Positions 51,232-62,101 of a stretch of 64,000 nt of DNA are shown here, one piece after another. The notes under the pieces were generated by a model. That model did no database searches. It was given only the letters and a program-made list of their open reading frames with translations, and had not been told where the DNA came from. Origin of the DNA: Paraburkholderia fungorum (GTDB lineage Bacteria > Pseudomonadota > Gammaproteobacteria > Burkholderiales > Burkholderiaceae); the NCBI RefSeq assembly GCF_003610895.1, contig NZ_MCAS01000004.1, positions 186,001-250,000 of the forward strand, read 5' to 3'. Positions within the stretch are counted from its first letter, which is position 1; each line of letters begins with the position of its first letter. A program made the position numbers and the translations under genes.

Positions 51232-52455
51232 ATGAGCGAATCGGATCTGCTTGTACCCTCCATCCCCAACGCGCGCGATGCCGTGCGCGCACTGCGTCCG
51301 TCGCAGATCCGTGAAGTCGCGAATGCCGGTTTCGGTGTCGCCGACGTGCTGCCGTTCTGGTTCGGCGAGTCCAACCGGGTGACCCCGGCCTTCATCCGCG
51401 ACGCCGCCAGCGCGGCGTTGGCCGCCGGCGCTACCTTCTATACGCACAACCTGGGCATCGCGCCGCTGCGCGCGGCGCTCGCGGACTACGTCAGCGAACT
51501 GCACGGGGTGACGTCGCCCGACCATATCGCGGTGACAAGCGCCGGCGTCAACGCCTTGATGCTGGCCGCGCAGCTGGTGGTCGGCGCGGGCGACCGGGTC
51601 GTCGCGGTAACGCCGCTATGGCCGAATCTGGTCGAGATTCCCAAGATTCTGGGCGCGCATGTGGAAACTGTCGCGCTGGGCTACGGCGAGCGCGGCTGGC
51701 AACTCGATCTCGAGCAACTACTGGCGGCGTTGACGCCCGCTACAAAGATGCTCCTGATCAACTCGCCGAACAATCCGACCGGCTGGGTCATGAGCCGCGA
51801 CGAGCAGCGCGCCGTGCTGGCGCACTGCCGTCGTCACGGTATCTGGATCGTTGCCGACGAAGTCTACGAGCGTCTTTATTATCCGGACGCCGGCTCTGGT
51901 GCGCCCGGTGCCGGTTCGCGCACGGCGCCGTCGTTTCTGGATCTGGCCACGCGCGACGAGCGCGTGATCTGCGTCAACTCGTTTTCCAAAGCGTGGCTGA
52001 TGACCGGCTGGCGGCTTGGCTGGCTCGTCGCGCCGGCCTCGCTAATGGATGACCTGGGCAAGTTGGTCGAATACAACACGTCGTGCGCGCCGGATTTTGT
52101 CCAGCAGGCGGGAATCGCGGCCGTCCAGCAGGGCGAGCGCTTCACGCAGGACCTGGTGCACGACCTGAGGGCATCGCGTGACCATCTGGTGCATGCGCTA
52201 TCCGCCGTGCCCGGTGTGAACGTGAAAGCGCCGCCCGGGGCGATGTATCTTTTTTTCTCGATGCCGGGTGCGTCGCGCAGCCTCGAGCTATGCAAGGCCA
52301 TGGTGCGCGAAGTGGGCCTGGGCGTGGCGCCTGGCAGCGCGTTCGGTCTGGAAGGCGAGGGTTTCGTGCGCTGGTGCTATGCCTGCGACCCCGTCCGGCT
52401 GGACGCGGGGGTCGAGCGTCTAAGGCGGTTCCTGGCGCAGCACGGCACGCATTGA
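51232..52455 (+). CDS. Class I/II PLP-dependent aminotransferase
   Basis: Cytoplasmic aminotransferase of 407 residues. The PLP-binding lysine is in NSFSKAWLMTGWRLG; further landmarks are INSPNNPTGWV, IVADEVYERLYY and the C-terminal GEGFVRWCYA, where the substrate-binding arginine lies. Probable alanine/aspartate-type enzyme; the amino donor is not clear. A Gly/Ala-rich insertion (SGAPGAGSR) near residue 223 is not typical. May be controlled by the preceding LysR gene. Confidence 0.9.
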   Translation: MSESDLLVPSIPNARDAVRALRPSQIREVANAGFGVADVLPFWFGESNRVTPAFIRDAASAALAAGATFYTHNLGIAPLRAALADYVSELHGVTSPDHIAVTSAGVNALMLAAQLVVGAGDRVVAVTPLWPNLVEIPKILGAHVETVALGYGERGWQLDLEQLLAALTPATKMLLINSPNNPTGWVMSRDEQRAVLAHCRRHGIWIVADEVYERLYYPDAGSGAPGAGSRTAPSFLDLATRDERVICVNSFSKAWLMTGWRLGWLVAPASLMDDLGKLVEYNTSCAPDFVQQAGIAAVQQGERFTQDLVHDLRASRDHLVHALSAVPGVNVKAPPGAMYLFFSMPGASRSLELCKAMVREVGLGVAPGSAFGLEGEGFVRWCYACDPVRLDAGVERLRRFLAQHGTH

Positions 52456-52827
52456 CGCAGGGTGGAGCGGTCAGGCGGCCCGGCCTGAAGGCCAGTTGCG
52501 AGCCAATTCCGGGCCTGGCCGGGCTAGATTCCTGTTCGCTTCCGCCAGCTTTGCCGTTTAAGCGGACGTATTGAGGCATAGCTAAAAAATGCGCCGGGGA
52601 TTTCGTCTTTACGCACCGGTTGTTTTTGCGTAATATGGCGCTCAGTCACGCGATTCCTTTCAGGAATATCGCTGCTCCGTCCGGCTGGGTTTGGCTCGAT
52701 TGCCTGTTTCGCCTCCCCCCGGTGCGTGCTCCCATCAATATGACCGATCAGAATCGGGCGAGCGCGTCTTCAGTTCCACATCGTCTGTTTGATCCGGTTC
52801 TTTGACCACAGGGTCTGACCTAGCTGC
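52456..52827. other. Region before scpB with probable promoter
   Basis: 372 bases without convincing gene. A probable sigma-70 promoter is TTTACG (52608-52613), 17 bases, TAATAT (52631-52636), which would give a leader of about 190 bases for scpB. A short frame at 52620-52805 has no family character. Confidence 0.55.
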
Positions 52828-53922
52828 ATGAATACCCAAGAGGCGAAGATCGTCCTCGAGACTGCCTTGATCTGCGCGCAGGAGCCGTTAAAGCTCGTCG
52901 ATTTGCGCAAGCTCTTTGCCGACGGCGTGTCGGCAGACACTGTTCGGAATTTGCTCGAAGACCTCAAGCAGGATTGGTCTGGGCGCGGTGTGGAGCTGGT
53001 CGGGCTGGCGTCGGGGTGGCGATTTCAAAGCAAGCCCGCGATGCGTTCGTACCTGGATCGTTTGCATCCCGAGAAACCGCCGAAATATTCGCGCGCGGTG
53101 CTTGAGACGCTCGCGATCATTGCGTACAGGCAACCGGTCACGCGCGGCGATATCGAAGAGATTCGCGGCGTCACGGTGAATACGCAGGTCGTCAAGCAGC
53201 TCGAGGATCGCGGCTGGATCGAGGTGATCGGCCATCGTGACGTGCCAGGCCGTCCGGCGTTGTACGCGACCACGCGGCAATTTCTCGACGACCTCGGTTT
53301 GAAGGCGCTCGACGAACTGCCACCGCTCGCCGATCCGTCGGCGCAGCTGAACGCGGATCTGCTCGGTCAGCATGCGATCGAATTTTCCGAGGCCGAGACC
53401 GCACAGGCATTGGCGTCGGTCGAAGCGGGCGCGCTTGATGAACAGGCGGACTCCGTTGCAGGCGTGCCGGCAGGAGCAGAAGCGGATGTCGCCAGCGAAT
53501 ACGCTGAGGAGCACCCGGCGCCGGCCGATCAGACGCAGCACACGGCTTCGGCCGAAGCCGATGGGGCAGCCGAAGTCCACGAGGCCACTGAACCCGCCGA
53601 GGCCACGCACGGCGCCGCGAACGTCGCGCCGGCACCTGAGTTACTTCAGGATGCCGTTGAAGCCGCGGCCGCGCAGGAACATGTTGAAGCGGCAAACGCT
53701 GAATCGCACGATGGCGCTGCCGAGCCCGCACAGAATCACGATCCGGTCTCCCAGGCCGATCTGGCAACACCCGCGCACGACTCGGGCGTACTCCGCGATA
53801 CGGAGCACGCCGCCGAGCCGAACCCGACCATAGCGGCGCACGACGATCCAGAGGATGGTCGCGATGCCGCGCAGGACGCAGGCATTCTGACCGACGACGA
53901 ACCCGAGTCGCGCAGCGCCTGA
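52828..53922 (+). CDS. scpB: ScpB, condensin accessory protein with long acidic tail
   Basis: Winged-helix protein that joins ScpA and SMC in chromosome condensation; 364 residues. The conserved ScpB part (1-175) contains [35 protein letters not shown] and the [19 protein letters not shown] wing. The remaining 190 residues are a low-complexity Ala/Glu tail, absent from most short ScpB proteins (about 180-200 residues) but seen in related beta-proteobacteria. The rluB gene follows 64 bases later. ScpA is not in this window. Confidence 0.93.
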   Translation: MNTQEAKIVLETALICAQEPLKLVDLRKLFADGVSADTVRNLLEDLKQDWSGRGVELVGLASGWRFQSKPAMRSYLDRLHPEKPPKYSRAVLETLAIIAYRQPVTRGDIEEIRGVTVNTQVVKQLEDRGWIEVIGHRDVPGRPALYATTRQFLDDLGLKALDELPPLADPSAQLNADLLGQHAIEFSEAETAQALASVEAGALDEQADSVAGVPAGAEADVASEYAEEHPAPADQTQHTASAEADGAAEVHEATEPAEATHGAANVAPAPELLQDAVEAAAAQEHVEAANAESHDGAAEPAQNHDPVSQADLATPAHDSGVLRDTEHAAEPNPTIAAHDDPEDGRDAAQDAGILTDDEPESRSA

Positions 53923-53986
53923 CGGAACCGAACTTTTTTTGCCACGCCCGCAATGGGCGTGCGCGACCTGACATTTTGAGGTTGTT

Positions 53987-55873
53987 TTGACACATACCCA
54001 CGACACCGATTCGTCCGAATCCGAGCGCGCCGTGCCGTCGGCACGCGCCGACGAAGCGCGCACCACGCAAGCGTCGGCAGGCGAAGGCGAGCGCCCGGCA
54101 CAGACCACGGAAGCAGACGGCGAAGACCGTCCGCGCCGCGGTCTGCGTCGCGGGCCGCGCAGCCTGATCGCGCGGCGCCGCGCCGGAGCGAAGACGAAGG
54201 GCGCCGAAGGCGCACCCGCGCAAGGCGCGCCGGTCGTCACTGAAACACCGCCGGACGGCGAGGTGGCCGCACAGGTGCGTATGCCGCGCAAGGAAGCGGG
54301 CGCCAAGGGCCCGCGCCGCAATGCGGGCGGCGCGAAGCGTGAAGGCGGTCAACGCGAGGGTGCGCCTCGCGAGGGCGGACCGCGTGAAGGTCAACGTGAG
54401 GGTCAGCGTGAGCGTCAGCCGCGCGAAGGCGGTCAGCGTCAGAATCGCCGGGGCGGTGAAGCGCCGGTGGTGGCAGCCGCAACCGAAGCGAGTCCGGACG
54501 ACCTGTTCTCGTACGTCACATCGCCCGCATTCGATGCCGACAACAGCGCTACCGGCGGCGTGCGTGCCCCGATGTTGCGCCGTGGCAAACCGGCCGCGCC
54601 CAAGCGGGTTCTCGCCGCAGACGACGACGCGCCGAAGCTGCACAAAGTGCTGGCTGAAGCCGGCATGGGCTCGCGCCGCGACATGGAAGAACTGATCGTC
54701 GCCGGCCGCGTGTCGGTGAACGGTGAGCCGGCTCATATCGGCCAGCGCATCATGCCGACCGATCAGGTCCGCATCAACGGCAAGCCGGTCAAGCGCAAGC
54801 TGGCCAACAAGCCGCCGCGCGTGCTGCTGTATCACAAACCGACCGGCGAAATCGTCAGCCATGCCGATCCGGAAGGCCGCCCGTCGGTATTCGACAAGCT
54901 GCCGCCCATGAAGACCGCCAAGTGGCTTGCGGTCGGCCGCCTCGACTTCAACACCGAAGGTCTGCTGATGCTGACCACCTCGGGCGATCTGGCAAACCGT
55001 TTCATGCATCCGCGTTACAGCGTCGAGCGTGAATATGCGGTGCGCGTGGTCGGCGAACTGGCGGAAGGCATGCGTCAGAAGCTGTTGCACGGCGTCGAGC
55101 TGGAAGACGGTCCGGCGAATTTCCTGCGCATCCGCGATGGCGGCGGCGAAGGCACCAATCATTGGTATCACGTCGCGCTCGCCGAAGGGCGTAATCGCGA
55201 AGTGCGCCGTATGTTCGAGGCAGCAGGCCTGATGGTCAGCCGCCTGATCCGTACGCGGCATGGCCCGATCTCGCTGCCCAAGGGGCTCAAGCGCGGCCGC
55301 TGGGAAGAACTCGAAGACAATCAGGTGCGTGCGCTGATGGCGTCGGTCGGTCTGAAGGCGCCGTCGGAAGAGCGCGGCAGCCGCAATTCGGCGCCGGAGC
55401 GCAAGCAGCCGGATCCGATGCAAACGTCGATGGGCTTTATCGGCCGTGAACCGGTGCTGATGTCGCATGGCCGGTTTGATCAGCAGCAACCGCGTGGCCA
55501 AGGTCGCCGCGGTGCGGCGGGTGGCGGCTTCGGCGGTGGCGCGGGCGGCGGTTTCGGCAGCGGTGGCGGCTACGGCAATCGCGGCGCAGGCCGCAGCGCC
55601 GGCGGCTTTAGCGGCCCGATGGGCGGTGGCCCTGCTCCTGGCCCGCGTGGCGGTCGCGACGTCGACGGCAATCGCGCGCCGTCCGGCAATGGCAACCGTG
55701 CGGCGGGCGGCGGCAAGCGCCCAGGCGGTCCCGGCGGCAATCCGGGCGGCGGCAGCCGCGGGCCGGGTGGCAATCGCGGCGGCAACGCCAATCGCGCGGG
55801 TGGCGGCAATGCCAACGCGGGCGGTGCCAATCGTGGCGGTGGTGCGCCGCGCGGCCGCACGCGTGGCCGTTAA
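53987..55873 (+). CDS. rluB: RluB, 23S rRNA pseudouridine synthase with extended tails
   Basis: Makes pseudouridine at position 2605 of 23S rRNA; 628 residues, roughly twice E. coli RluB. A TTG start at 53987 is backed by GAGG at 53978-53981. The enzyme core (about 210-480) has an S4 domain ([20 protein letters not shown]) and catalytic Asp in [12 protein letters not shown] (about residue 320). The N-terminus (1-200) is Arg/Glu/Gly/Gln-rich with [12 protein letters not shown] repeats, and the C-terminus (about 500-628) is Gly/Arg/Asn-rich (RGG-like), probably RNA-binding and disordered. Follows scpB and precedes the nusA operon. Confidence 0.93.
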   Translation: MTHTHDTDSSESERAVPSARADEARTTQASAGEGERPAQTTEADGEDRPRRGLRRGPRSLIARRRAGAKTKGAEGAPAQGAPVVTETPPDGEVAAQVRMPRKEAGAKGPRRNAGGAKREGGQREGAPREGGPREGQREGQRERQPREGGQRQNRRGGEAPVVAAATEASPDDLFSYVTSPAFDADNSATGGVRAPMLRRGKPAAPKRVLAADDDAPKLHKVLAEAGMGSRRDMEELIVAGRVSVNGEPAHIGQRIMPTDQVRINGKPVKRKLANKPPRVLLYHKPTGEIVSHADPEGRPSVFDKLPPMKTAKWLAVGRLDFNTEGLLMLTTSGDLANRFMHPRYSVEREYAVRVVGELAEGMRQKLLHGVELEDGPANFLRIRDGGGEGTNHWYHVALAEGRNREVRRMFEAAGLMVSRLIRTRHGPISLPKGLKRGRWEELEDNQVRALMASVGLKAPSEERGSRNSAPERKQPDPMQTSMGFIGREPVLMSHGRFDQQQPRGQGRRGAAGGGFGGGAGGGFGSGGGYGNRGAGRSAGGFSGPMGGGPAPGPRGGRDVDGNRAPSGNGNRAAGGGKRPGGPGGNPGGGSRGPGGNRGGNANRAGGGNANAGGANRGGGAPRGRTRGR

Positions 55874-56159
55874 GCAGCAAGTGCTGCTGGCATGACGGTC
55901 GGCCGTTGATCGTTCCTTAACGATTTACGCTTCGCCGCCGTCGGAATCGATCGACGCGTGCCACGGTTTTCTCGTGACGCATGGAATCCGCGGAATCCGC
56001 GGCGTGCGCATAAGTAGGGGCAGAGTTTGCCGCCCCTGCTTGTCCGGCACGGGTCCGAGGCGGTGCAGGCCGCCTTGCAAAAGGGCCGGCGTGTCGTCAT
56101 ATCGCTGAAAGATTCCCATGAAATCAAGCGGAAATGCGCCTCGCGCGGCGTTCTGCGGT

Positions 56160-56188
56160 TTGCGTTTGTCCCGAAAAATGGCTACAAT
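56160..56188 (+). promoter_or_regulatory. Probable promoter of the rimP-nusA-infB operon
   Basis: TTGCGT (56160-56165), 17-base spacer, then a good -10 TACAAT (56183-56188). The transcript would begin near 56195, with a 200-base leader before rimP. Confidence 0.7.
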
Positions 56189-56252
56189 CACGAAGTCGCT
56201 GGGCGTGCGGCTTTTCATGTGCGGCTCAGGTGCGACCACCGGTAATAAGATG

Positions 56253-56277
56253 ATGGGCGTTTAGCCCATTTTTTTTT
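56253..56277 (+). terminator. Attenuator-like terminator in the rimP leader
   Basis: Stem ATGGGC-GTTTA-GCCCAT followed by eight T residues, between the promoter and rimP, so it would stop the operon unless overridden. An upstream TGGGC at 56200-56204 can pair with GCCCA and offer an alternative fold that frees the terminator. Confidence 0.82.
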
Positions 56278-56403
56278 GCCGCTCAGTTCTAAGTGGTTTG
56301 GCATCTCGGGTAGCACGAACGTGCGCCAGCTAGGCGCGCGGCCCGCATTGGTTGTTTGCAAAACAGGCGGCAGGCTCGCTGCGCGAACATCTAAGAGGGC
56401 AAA

Positions 56404-56862
56404 GTGCAACTGACGGAACTGATTGAAACCACGGTCGTGGGACTCGGCTACGAGCTCGTCGATCTCGAGCGCACCGGGCGCGGCAGCTTGTGTATTTATA
56501 TCGACCAGCCGGCCGGCATTGCGATCGAAGACTGCGAGAAAGTCACGCGTCAGCTCCAGCACGTTCTGACGGTCGAAAATATCGATTACGAGCGGCTTGA
56601 AGTGTCGTCGCCGGGTCTCGACCGCCCGCTGAAAAAACTGGCGGATTTCGAACGCTTCGCAGGCAGCGAAGTGGTGATCACATTGAAAAAGCCATTGGAC
56701 GGACGGAAATCGTACCGGGGCATCCTGCATGCTCCGCAAGGCGAGACGATCGGTCTGGAATTTGAAGGGAAGGAAGGCGCCGCGATGCTCGATTTCACCG
56801 TCGCGGATATCGATAAGGCACGCCTCGTTCCGAAAGTTGACTTTAGGAGCCGCAAACAATGA
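56404..56862 (+). CDS. rimP: RimP, 30S ribosome maturation factor
   Basis: Assembly factor of 152 residues. GTG start at 56404 after AAGAGGG. Conserved: [20 protein letters not shown], the DCEKVTRQ helix and [15 protein letters not shown]. It opens the operon rimP-nusA-infB and overlaps nusA by four bases. Confidence 0.95.
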   Translation: MQLTELIETTVVGLGYELVDLERTGRGSLCIYIDQPAGIAIEDCEKVTRQLQHVLTVENIDYERLEVSSPGLDRPLKKLADFERFAGSEVVITLKKPLDGRKSYRGILHAPQGETIGLEFEGKEGAAMLDFTVADIDKARLVPKVDFRSRKQ

Positions 56863-58334
56863 GTCGCGAAGTGTTGATGCTGGTGGATGCGCTGGCACGC
56901 GAGAAGAACGTCGATAAAGACGTGGTATTTGCCGCGCTCGAGGCGGCCCTCGCTTCGGCCTCCAAGAAACTCTTCGAAGAAGATGCGGACATCCGCGTCC
57001 AGATCGACCGTGAAAGCGGCGAGCACGAAACGTTTCGCCGCTGGAAAGTGGTGCCGGACGAAGCGGGTCTGCAGGAGCCGGATCAGGAAATCCTGCTGTT
57101 CGAAGCACGTGAGCAGAAGCCGGAAATCCAGCTCGACGAATACATCGAAGAACCGGTGCCGTCGATCGAATTCGGCCGTATCGGCGCGCAGGCCGCCAAG
57201 CAGGTGATCCTGCAGAAGGTGCGCGACGCGGAACGCGAGCAGATCCTGAACGACTTCCTCGAGCGCGGCGAGCACATCATGACCGGCTCGGTGAAGCGCC
57301 TCGACAAGGGCAACTTCATCGTCGAAACCGGCCGTGTCGAAGCGCTGCTGCGCCGCGACCAGCTGATTCCGAAGGAAAACCTGCGCGTGGGCGACCGCGT
57401 GCGTGCCTATATCGCGAAGGTCGATCGCACCGCTCGCGGTCCGCAGATCGAGTTGTCGCGTACGGCGCCCGAATTCCTGATGAAGCTGTTCGAAATGGAA
57501 GTGCCTGAAATCGAACAGGGCCTGCTGGAAATCAAGGCGGCGGCCCGCGATCCGGGCGTGCGCGCCAAGATCGGCGTGGTCGCTTACGACAAGCGCATCG
57601 ATCCGATCGGCACCTGCGTCGGTATCCGCGGTTCGCGTGTCCAGGCCGTGCGCAACGAGCTCGGTGGCGAAAACGTCGACATCGTGCTATGGTCGGAAGA
57701 TCCCGCACAGTTTGTGATCGGCGCGCTCGCGCCGGCAGCCGTCCAGTCGATCGTCGTCGATGAAGAAAAGCATTCGATGGACGTCGTCGTAGACGAAAAC
57801 GAACTGGCGGTCGCGATCGGCCGCAGTGGCCAGAACGTGCGTCTTGCCAGCGAACTCACCGGCTGGCAGATCAACATCATGACGCCGGACGAATCCGCGC
57901 AAAAGCAGAATCAGGAGCGCGGTGTACTGCGCGACCTGTTCATGGCGCGTCTCGATGTCGACGAAGAAGTCGCCGACATCCTGATCGACGAAGGCTTTAC
58001 GAGCCTCGAAGAGATCGCTTATGTGCCGCTCAACGAGATGCTCGAAATCGAAGCATTCGACGAAGACACCGTTCACGAACTGCGTAATCGCTCGCGCGAT
58101 GCGTTGTTGACGTTGGCGATCGCGAATGAAGAAAAGGTCGAAAATGTTGCGCTCGACCTGAAGAGCCTGGATGGCATGGATGCCGACCTGCTCGCCAAGC
58201 TTGCCGAACATCAGATCCAGACGCGCGACGAACTCGCCGAGCTGGCTGTGGATGAACTGGTCGAGATGACCGGAATGGAAGAGGATGCCGCTAAGGCGTT
58301 GATCATGAAAGCACGTGAACACTGGTTCCAGTGA
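56859..58334 (+). CDS. nusA: NusA, transcription elongation/antitermination factor
   Basis: Protein of 491 residues with an N-terminal RNA-polymerase-binding domain, an S1 domain ([20 protein letters not shown] region), two KH domains ([20 protein letters not shown] and [19 protein letters not shown]), and two C-terminal acidic repeats (about 350-490). Full-length. It binds RNA polymerase to modulate pausing and termination, and could act on the leader terminator of its own operon. Start ATG 56859 overlaps rimP. Confidence 0.97.
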   Translation: MSREVLMLVDALAREKNVDKDVVFAALEAALASASKKLFEEDADIRVQIDRESGEHETFRRWKVVPDEAGLQEPDQEILLFEAREQKPEIQLDEYIEEPVPSIEFGRIGAQAAKQVILQKVRDAEREQILNDFLERGEHIMTGSVKRLDKGNFIVETGRVEALLRRDQLIPKENLRVGDRVRAYIAKVDRTARGPQIELSRTAPEFLMKLFEMEVPEIEQGLLEIKAAARDPGVRAKIGVVAYDKRIDPIGTCVGIRGSRVQAVRNELGGENVDIVLWSEDPAQFVIGALAPAAVQSIVVDEEKHSMDVVVDENELAVAIGRSGQNVRLASELTGWQINIMTPDESAQKQNQERGVLRDLFMARLDVDEEVADILIDEGFTSLEEIAYVPLNEMLEIEAFDEDTVHELRNRSRDALLTLAIANEEKVENVALDLKSLDGMDADLLAKLAEHQIQTRDELAELAVDELVEMTGMEEDAAKALIMKAREHWFQ

Positions 58335-58428
58335 GAAATGACCATGGCGCACTAAATTGAACGCGGCCGTCAGGCCGCATGACCCGATGCTAACCGCAAG
58401 GAATCGGTCCTTGCATTAAGAGGAATGA

Positions 58429-61404
58429 ATGGCGAGTAACAACGTAGCCCAATTTGCCGCGGAACTGAAAATGCCTGCAGGCGTGCTGCTCGAGCAGCTG
58501 CAGGCGGCGGGCGTCACCAAAGCGAGCGAAGACGACAGCTTGTCCGAAACGGACAAGGCGCGTCTGCTCGACCACTTGCGCAAGTCTCACGGCTCGACTG
58601 ATGCGGACAAGCGCAAGATCACGCTGACGAAACGGCATACGTCGGAGATCAAGCAATCCGACGCGACGGGCAAAGCTCGCACCATTCAGGTCGAGGTGCG
58701 CAAGAAGCGCACTTTCGTCCGCCGCGACGAATCCGCCGCTGAAGGCGGCGATGCATCGAATCATGTGGCCGAGGCCGACGTCGACGATCTCGAACTCCAG
58801 CGCCGTGAAGAGGAAGCTCGTCACGAAGCCGAGCTGCTCGAAAAGCAGGCTCAGGAGTTGAAGGCGCGTCAGGAACAACTCGAGCGCGAAGAAGCTGAAC
58901 GTCAGGCGCGTGAAGAGGCTGCTGAAGCCGAACGCCGTCGGGCGGAAGAAGAAGCAGCCAAGAAACGCGCGGCGGCTGCTGCCGCGGCTGAAGCGGCGGC
59001 GCGCGAGCAGGCTCAGGCTGCGAAGCCGGCCCAGACTGCCCAGCCGGCAGCCGCGAAGGCTGAACCGGTCGCGGCCAAGGCTGCGGAGCCGGCGGTTGCC
59101 AAGGAAAGCGAGCAGGACGACGAGCGCGCAGCGGCAGAACGCGCGGCGCAACGCGAAGCGGCGAAGAAAGCGGAAGACGCAGCGCGTCAGGCCGCCGAGA
59201 AAACGCGCGCCGAGCAGGAAGAAGTCAGCAAGCGCCGTGCGGCCGCAGAAGCGGAAGCGCGTGCGATTCGCGAAATGATGAACACGCCGCGCAAAGCGCA
59301 GGTCAAGGCGCCGGAACCGGCACCGAAGCCCGCTGAGCCGGCCAAGGCGGCCGAAGCCAAGGGCACGCTGCACAAGCCGGCGCGTCCGGAAGGCGCAGCA
59401 CCGGCGCGTCCGGCAGCCAAGAAGCCGGCTGCAGCAGCGGCTCCGGCTGCCACGACCACGCCGTCGGCAGGCGACAAGAAGAAGCCGGGCGGCGGCAAGG
59501 GCGGCTGGCAGGACGACGCAGCGAAGCGCCGTGGTATCAAGACGCGTGGCGATTCGAGCGGCGGTGTCGATCGCGGCTGGCGCGGTGGCCCGAAGGGTCG
59601 CGGCAAGCATCAGGATCAGAACACCACGTTCCAGGCGCCGACCGAACCGATCGTGCGTGAAGTGCACGTGCCGGAAACCATCACGGTTGCCGATCTGGCG
59701 CACAAGATGGCGGTGAAGGCTTCGGAAGTCATCAAGTCGATGATGAAGCTCGGCCAGATGGTCACGATCAACCAGATGCTGGACCAGGAAACGGCGATGA
59801 TCATCGTCGAGGAACTGGGCCACCATGCGGTTGCGGCCAAGCTGGACGACCCGGAAGCGATGCTGGTCGAAGGCGAAATCACGGACGCAGAAGCATTGCC
59901 GCGTCCGCCGGTCGTCACGGTCATGGGTCACGTCGACCACGGCAAGACGTCGCTGCTCGACTACATCCGCCGCGCCAAGGTTGCAGCGGGCGAAGCGGGC
60001 GGGATTACGCAGCACATCGGCGCTTATCACGTCGAAACGCCGCGCGGCGTCATCACGTTCCTCGACACGCCGGGCCACGAAGCGTTTACGGCTATGCGTG
60101 CTCGCGGCGCGAAGGCAACCGACATCGTGATTCTGGTGGTCGCAGCCGACGACGGCGTGATGCCGCAAACGAAGGAAGCGATTGCCCACGCGAAGGCAGG
60201 CGGTGTGCCGCTCGTCGTCGCGATCAACAAGATCGACAAGCCGGATGCGAATCCGGACCGCGTGAAGCAGGAACTCGTTGCGGAAGGCGTCGTGCCGGAA
60301 GAATACGGTGGCGATTCGCCGTTCGTGTCGGTGTCGGCGAAAACCGGCACGGGTATCGACGAACTGCTGGAAAACGTGCTGTTGCAAGCCGAAGTGCTGG
60401 AACTGAAGGCACCGGTCGAAGCGCCGGCCAAGGGTCTCGTCATTGAAGCGAAGCTCGACAAGGGTAAGGGTCCGGTTGCAACGATCCTGGTCCAGTCGGG
60501 TACGCTGAACCGCGGCGACGTGGTGCTGGCAGGTAGCGCTTACGGTCGTGTGCGAGCCATGCTCGACGAAACCGGCAAGCCGACCAAGTCGGCAGGCCCG
60601 TCGATCCCGGTTGAGATTCAAGGTCTGTCGGAAGTGCCGCAAGCAGGCGAAGAAGTCATCGTCATGCCGGACGACCGCAAGGCGCGTGAAGTTGCGCTGT
60701 TCCGTCAAGGCAAGTTCCGCGACGTCAAGCTGGCCAAGCAGCAGGCCGCGAAGCTCGAGAACATGCTGGAGCAGATGGGCGAAGGCGAAGTGGCGTACAT
60801 GCCGCTCATCGTCAAGGCCGACGTGCAGGGTTCGCAGGAAGCTTTGGTGCAGTCGCTGCTCAAGCTGTCGACCGACGAAGTTCGCGTGCAGATCGTGCAC
60901 GGCGCAGTCGGCGGCATCAGCGAGTCGGACGTCAACCTGGCTACGGCTTCGAAGGCGGTCATCATCGGCTTCAACACCCGTGCGGATGCCCAGGCGCGCA
61001 AGCTGGCGGAAAGCAACGGTGTCGATATTCGCTACTACAACATCATCTATGACGCAGTGGATGAAGTGAAGGCCGCGATGTCGGGCATGCTGGCGCCGGA
61101 GAAGCGCGAAATCGTGACGGGTACGGTCGAAGTGCGTCAGGTCTTCAAGGTACCGAAGATCGGCGCGGTGGCCGGTTGTATGGTCACGGACGGTTTCGTC
61201 AAGCGTTCCTCGTCGGTGCGCGTGCTGCGCAACAACGTCGTCATCTTCACGGGCGAGCTCGATTCGCTCAAGCGCTTCAAGGACGACGTGAAGGAAGTCC
61301 GTCAAGGCTTCGAGTGCGGTATGTCGATCAAGAACTTCAACGATATCGTCGAAGGCGATCAGTTCGAAGTCTTCGAAGTTACCGAAGTCGCGCGTACGCT
61401 GTAA
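58429..61404 (+). CDS. infB: InfB, translation initiation factor IF-2
   Basis: GTPase of 991 residues that brings initiator tRNA to the ribosome. The N-terminal IF2-N domain is followed by a long Ala/Glu/Lys/Arg-rich linker (about 110-400), then the G domain with GHVDHGKTS (about 499-507), DTPGHE and NKIDKPD, and the C-terminal barrels. RBS AGAGGA precedes ATG 58429. Internal starts giving shorter IF-2 forms are possible but not evident. Confidence 0.97.
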   Translation: MASNNVAQFAAELKMPAGVLLEQLQAAGVTKASEDDSLSETDKARLLDHLRKSHGSTDADKRKITLTKRHTSEIKQSDATGKARTIQVEVRKKRTFVRRDESAAEGGDASNHVAEADVDDLELQRREEEARHEAELLEKQAQELKARQEQLEREEAERQAREEAAEAERRRAEEEAAKKRAAAAAAAEAAAREQAQAAKPAQTAQPAAAKAEPVAAKAAEPAVAKESEQDDERAAAERAAQREAAKKAEDAARQAAEKTRAEQEEVSKRRAAAEAEARAIREMMNTPRKAQVKAPEPAPKPAEPAKAAEAKGTLHKPARPEGAAPARPAAKKPAAAAAPAATTTPSAGDKKKPGGGKGGWQDDAAKRRGIKTRGDSSGGVDRGWRGGPKGRGKHQDQNTTFQAPTEPIVREVHVPETITVADLAHKMAVKASEVIKSMMKLGQMVTINQMLDQETAMIIVEELGHHAVAAKLDDPEAMLVEGEITDAEALPRPPVVTVMGHVDHGKTSLLDYIRRAKVAAGEAGGITQHIGAYHVETPRGVITFLDTPGHEAFTAMRARGAKATDIVILVVAADDGVMPQTKEAIAHAKAGGVPLVVAINKIDKPDANPDRVKQELVAEGVVPEEYGGDSPFVSVSAKTGTGIDELLENVLLQAEVLELKAPVEAPAKGLVIEAKLDKGKGPVATILVQSGTLNRGDVVLAGSAYGRVRAMLDETGKPTKSAGPSIPVEIQGLSEVPQAGEEVIVMPDDRKAREVALFRQGKFRDVKLAKQQAAKLENMLEQMGEGEVAYMPLIVKADVQGSQEALVQSLLKLSTDEVRVQIVHGAVGGISESDVNLATASKAVIIGFNTRADAQARKLAESNGVDIRYYNIIYDAVDEVKAAMSGMLAPEKREIVTGTVEVRQVFKVPKIGAVAGCMVTDGFVKRSSSVRVLRNNVVIFTGELDSLKRFKDDVKEVRQGFECGMSIKNFNDIVEGDQFEVFEVTEVARTL

Positions 61405-61422
61405 TTCACGCGGCATTGGCTC

Positions 61423-61466
61423 AACGGGCGGAGCGGGCTTAAGCGCCCGCTCCGCCCGTTGTCTTT
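61423..61466 (+). terminator. Strong hairpin after infB
   Basis: A perfect 16-bp stem, AACGGGCGGAGCGGGC with its complement, six-base loop TTAAGC, then TTGTCTTT. The short T-rich tail fits a weak intrinsic terminator. It separates rbfA and truB from infB, so these genes may need readthrough or their own promoter. Confidence 0.75.
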
Positions 61467-61542
61467 GGGCCGGCGCATTTTGTCGTGCAATGCGCCCCGC
61501 AGTGGCTTGCAGCCGCTATCAAGCCGTATCGCCGCCGGCCAG

Positions 61543-61566
61543 GTAACGACGTAGCGACGTAGCGAC
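61543..61566. repeat. 8-bp tandem repeat, 3 units
   Basis: GTAACGAC followed by GTAGCGAC twice, in the infB-rbfA interval, 84 bases before rbfA. Confidence 0.85.
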
Positions 61567-61649
61567 GGCCGGGCAATGACCCGGCAAAACCCGCCGCGGC
61601 TTGCGCGAACAACTTTTTTGCATCCGTCAGAACGGATCACACAAACATC

Positions 61650-62015
61650 ATGCCTAAAAAACGTTCTTCTCCTAATCGCAACGTGCAGATCGCCGATCAG
61701 ATCCAGCGCGACCTGTCCGAGCTGCTGCGCGAGGTCAAGGATCCGCGCATCGGTCTCGTCACGATTCAAAGCGTCGAGCTGACGCCCGACTACGCGCACG
61801 CGAAGGTCTACTTCACGACGCTGACCGGCGATCCGCAACAGACACTCGAAGCACTTCAGCACGCGGCCGGCCATCTGCACAATCAGCTGTTCAAGCGCCT
61901 GCATATCCACACCGTGCCGACACTGCATTTCCATTACGATCAGACGATCGAACGGGCCGTTGAAATGTCCCGTCTGATCGACGAGGCGAACGCCAATCGC
62001 GCGAAAGAAGACTGA
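61650..62015 (+). CDS. rbfA: RbfA, ribosome-binding factor A
   Basis: Cold-shock 30S maturation factor of 121 residues with the KH-like RbfA fold: [27 protein letters not shown] start, [17 protein letters not shown] and [14 protein letters not shown]. Normal length. Follows infB after 245 bases, and truB comes next. Confidence 0.95.
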   Translation: MPKKRSSPNRNVQIADQIQRDLSELLREVKDPRIGLVTIQSVELTPDYAHAKVYFTTLTGDPQQTLEALQHAAGHLHNQLFKRLHIHTVPTLHFHYDQTIERAVEMSRLIDEANANRAKED

Positions 62016-62101
62016 AGCGTGGCAATGCCTCAGTTGCATTGCCTCAGCCGCAGTTCGTTTAGCGCTGTTTCCGCACACTTCGAAGACCCTGTCTTTCTGA
62101 C

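Larger units (their letters stand above)
55874..56403. other. Region between rluB and rimP
   Basis: 530 bases. The first 285 hold no gene; a nine-base tandem repeat GGAATCCGC lies at 55983-56000. The right part holds the promoter and attenuator listed below. No tRNA (metY in E. coli) is present at this place. Confidence 0.6.

Noticed and set aside
52620..52805. Possible 61-codon gene before scpB
   Set aside because: Begins at TTG without ribosome site, overlaps the likely promoter -10 and has no family character.
53192..55501. Open frame of 769 codons on the minus strand across scpB and rluB
   Set aside because: It spans two well-supported genes on the other strand and has low-complexity sequence with no recognisable fold.
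56278..56403. Possible tRNA (metY) before rimP, as in E. coli
   Set aside because: No cloverleaf with a CAT anticodon and T-loop could be drawn; only short palindromes are present.
58390..61416. Open frame of 1008 codons on the minus strand opposite infB
   Set aside because: It mirrors the infB codons exactly, has a composition dominated by Arg/His/Leu without any domain, and lacks a ribosome site. Such shadows are common in GC-rich DNA.
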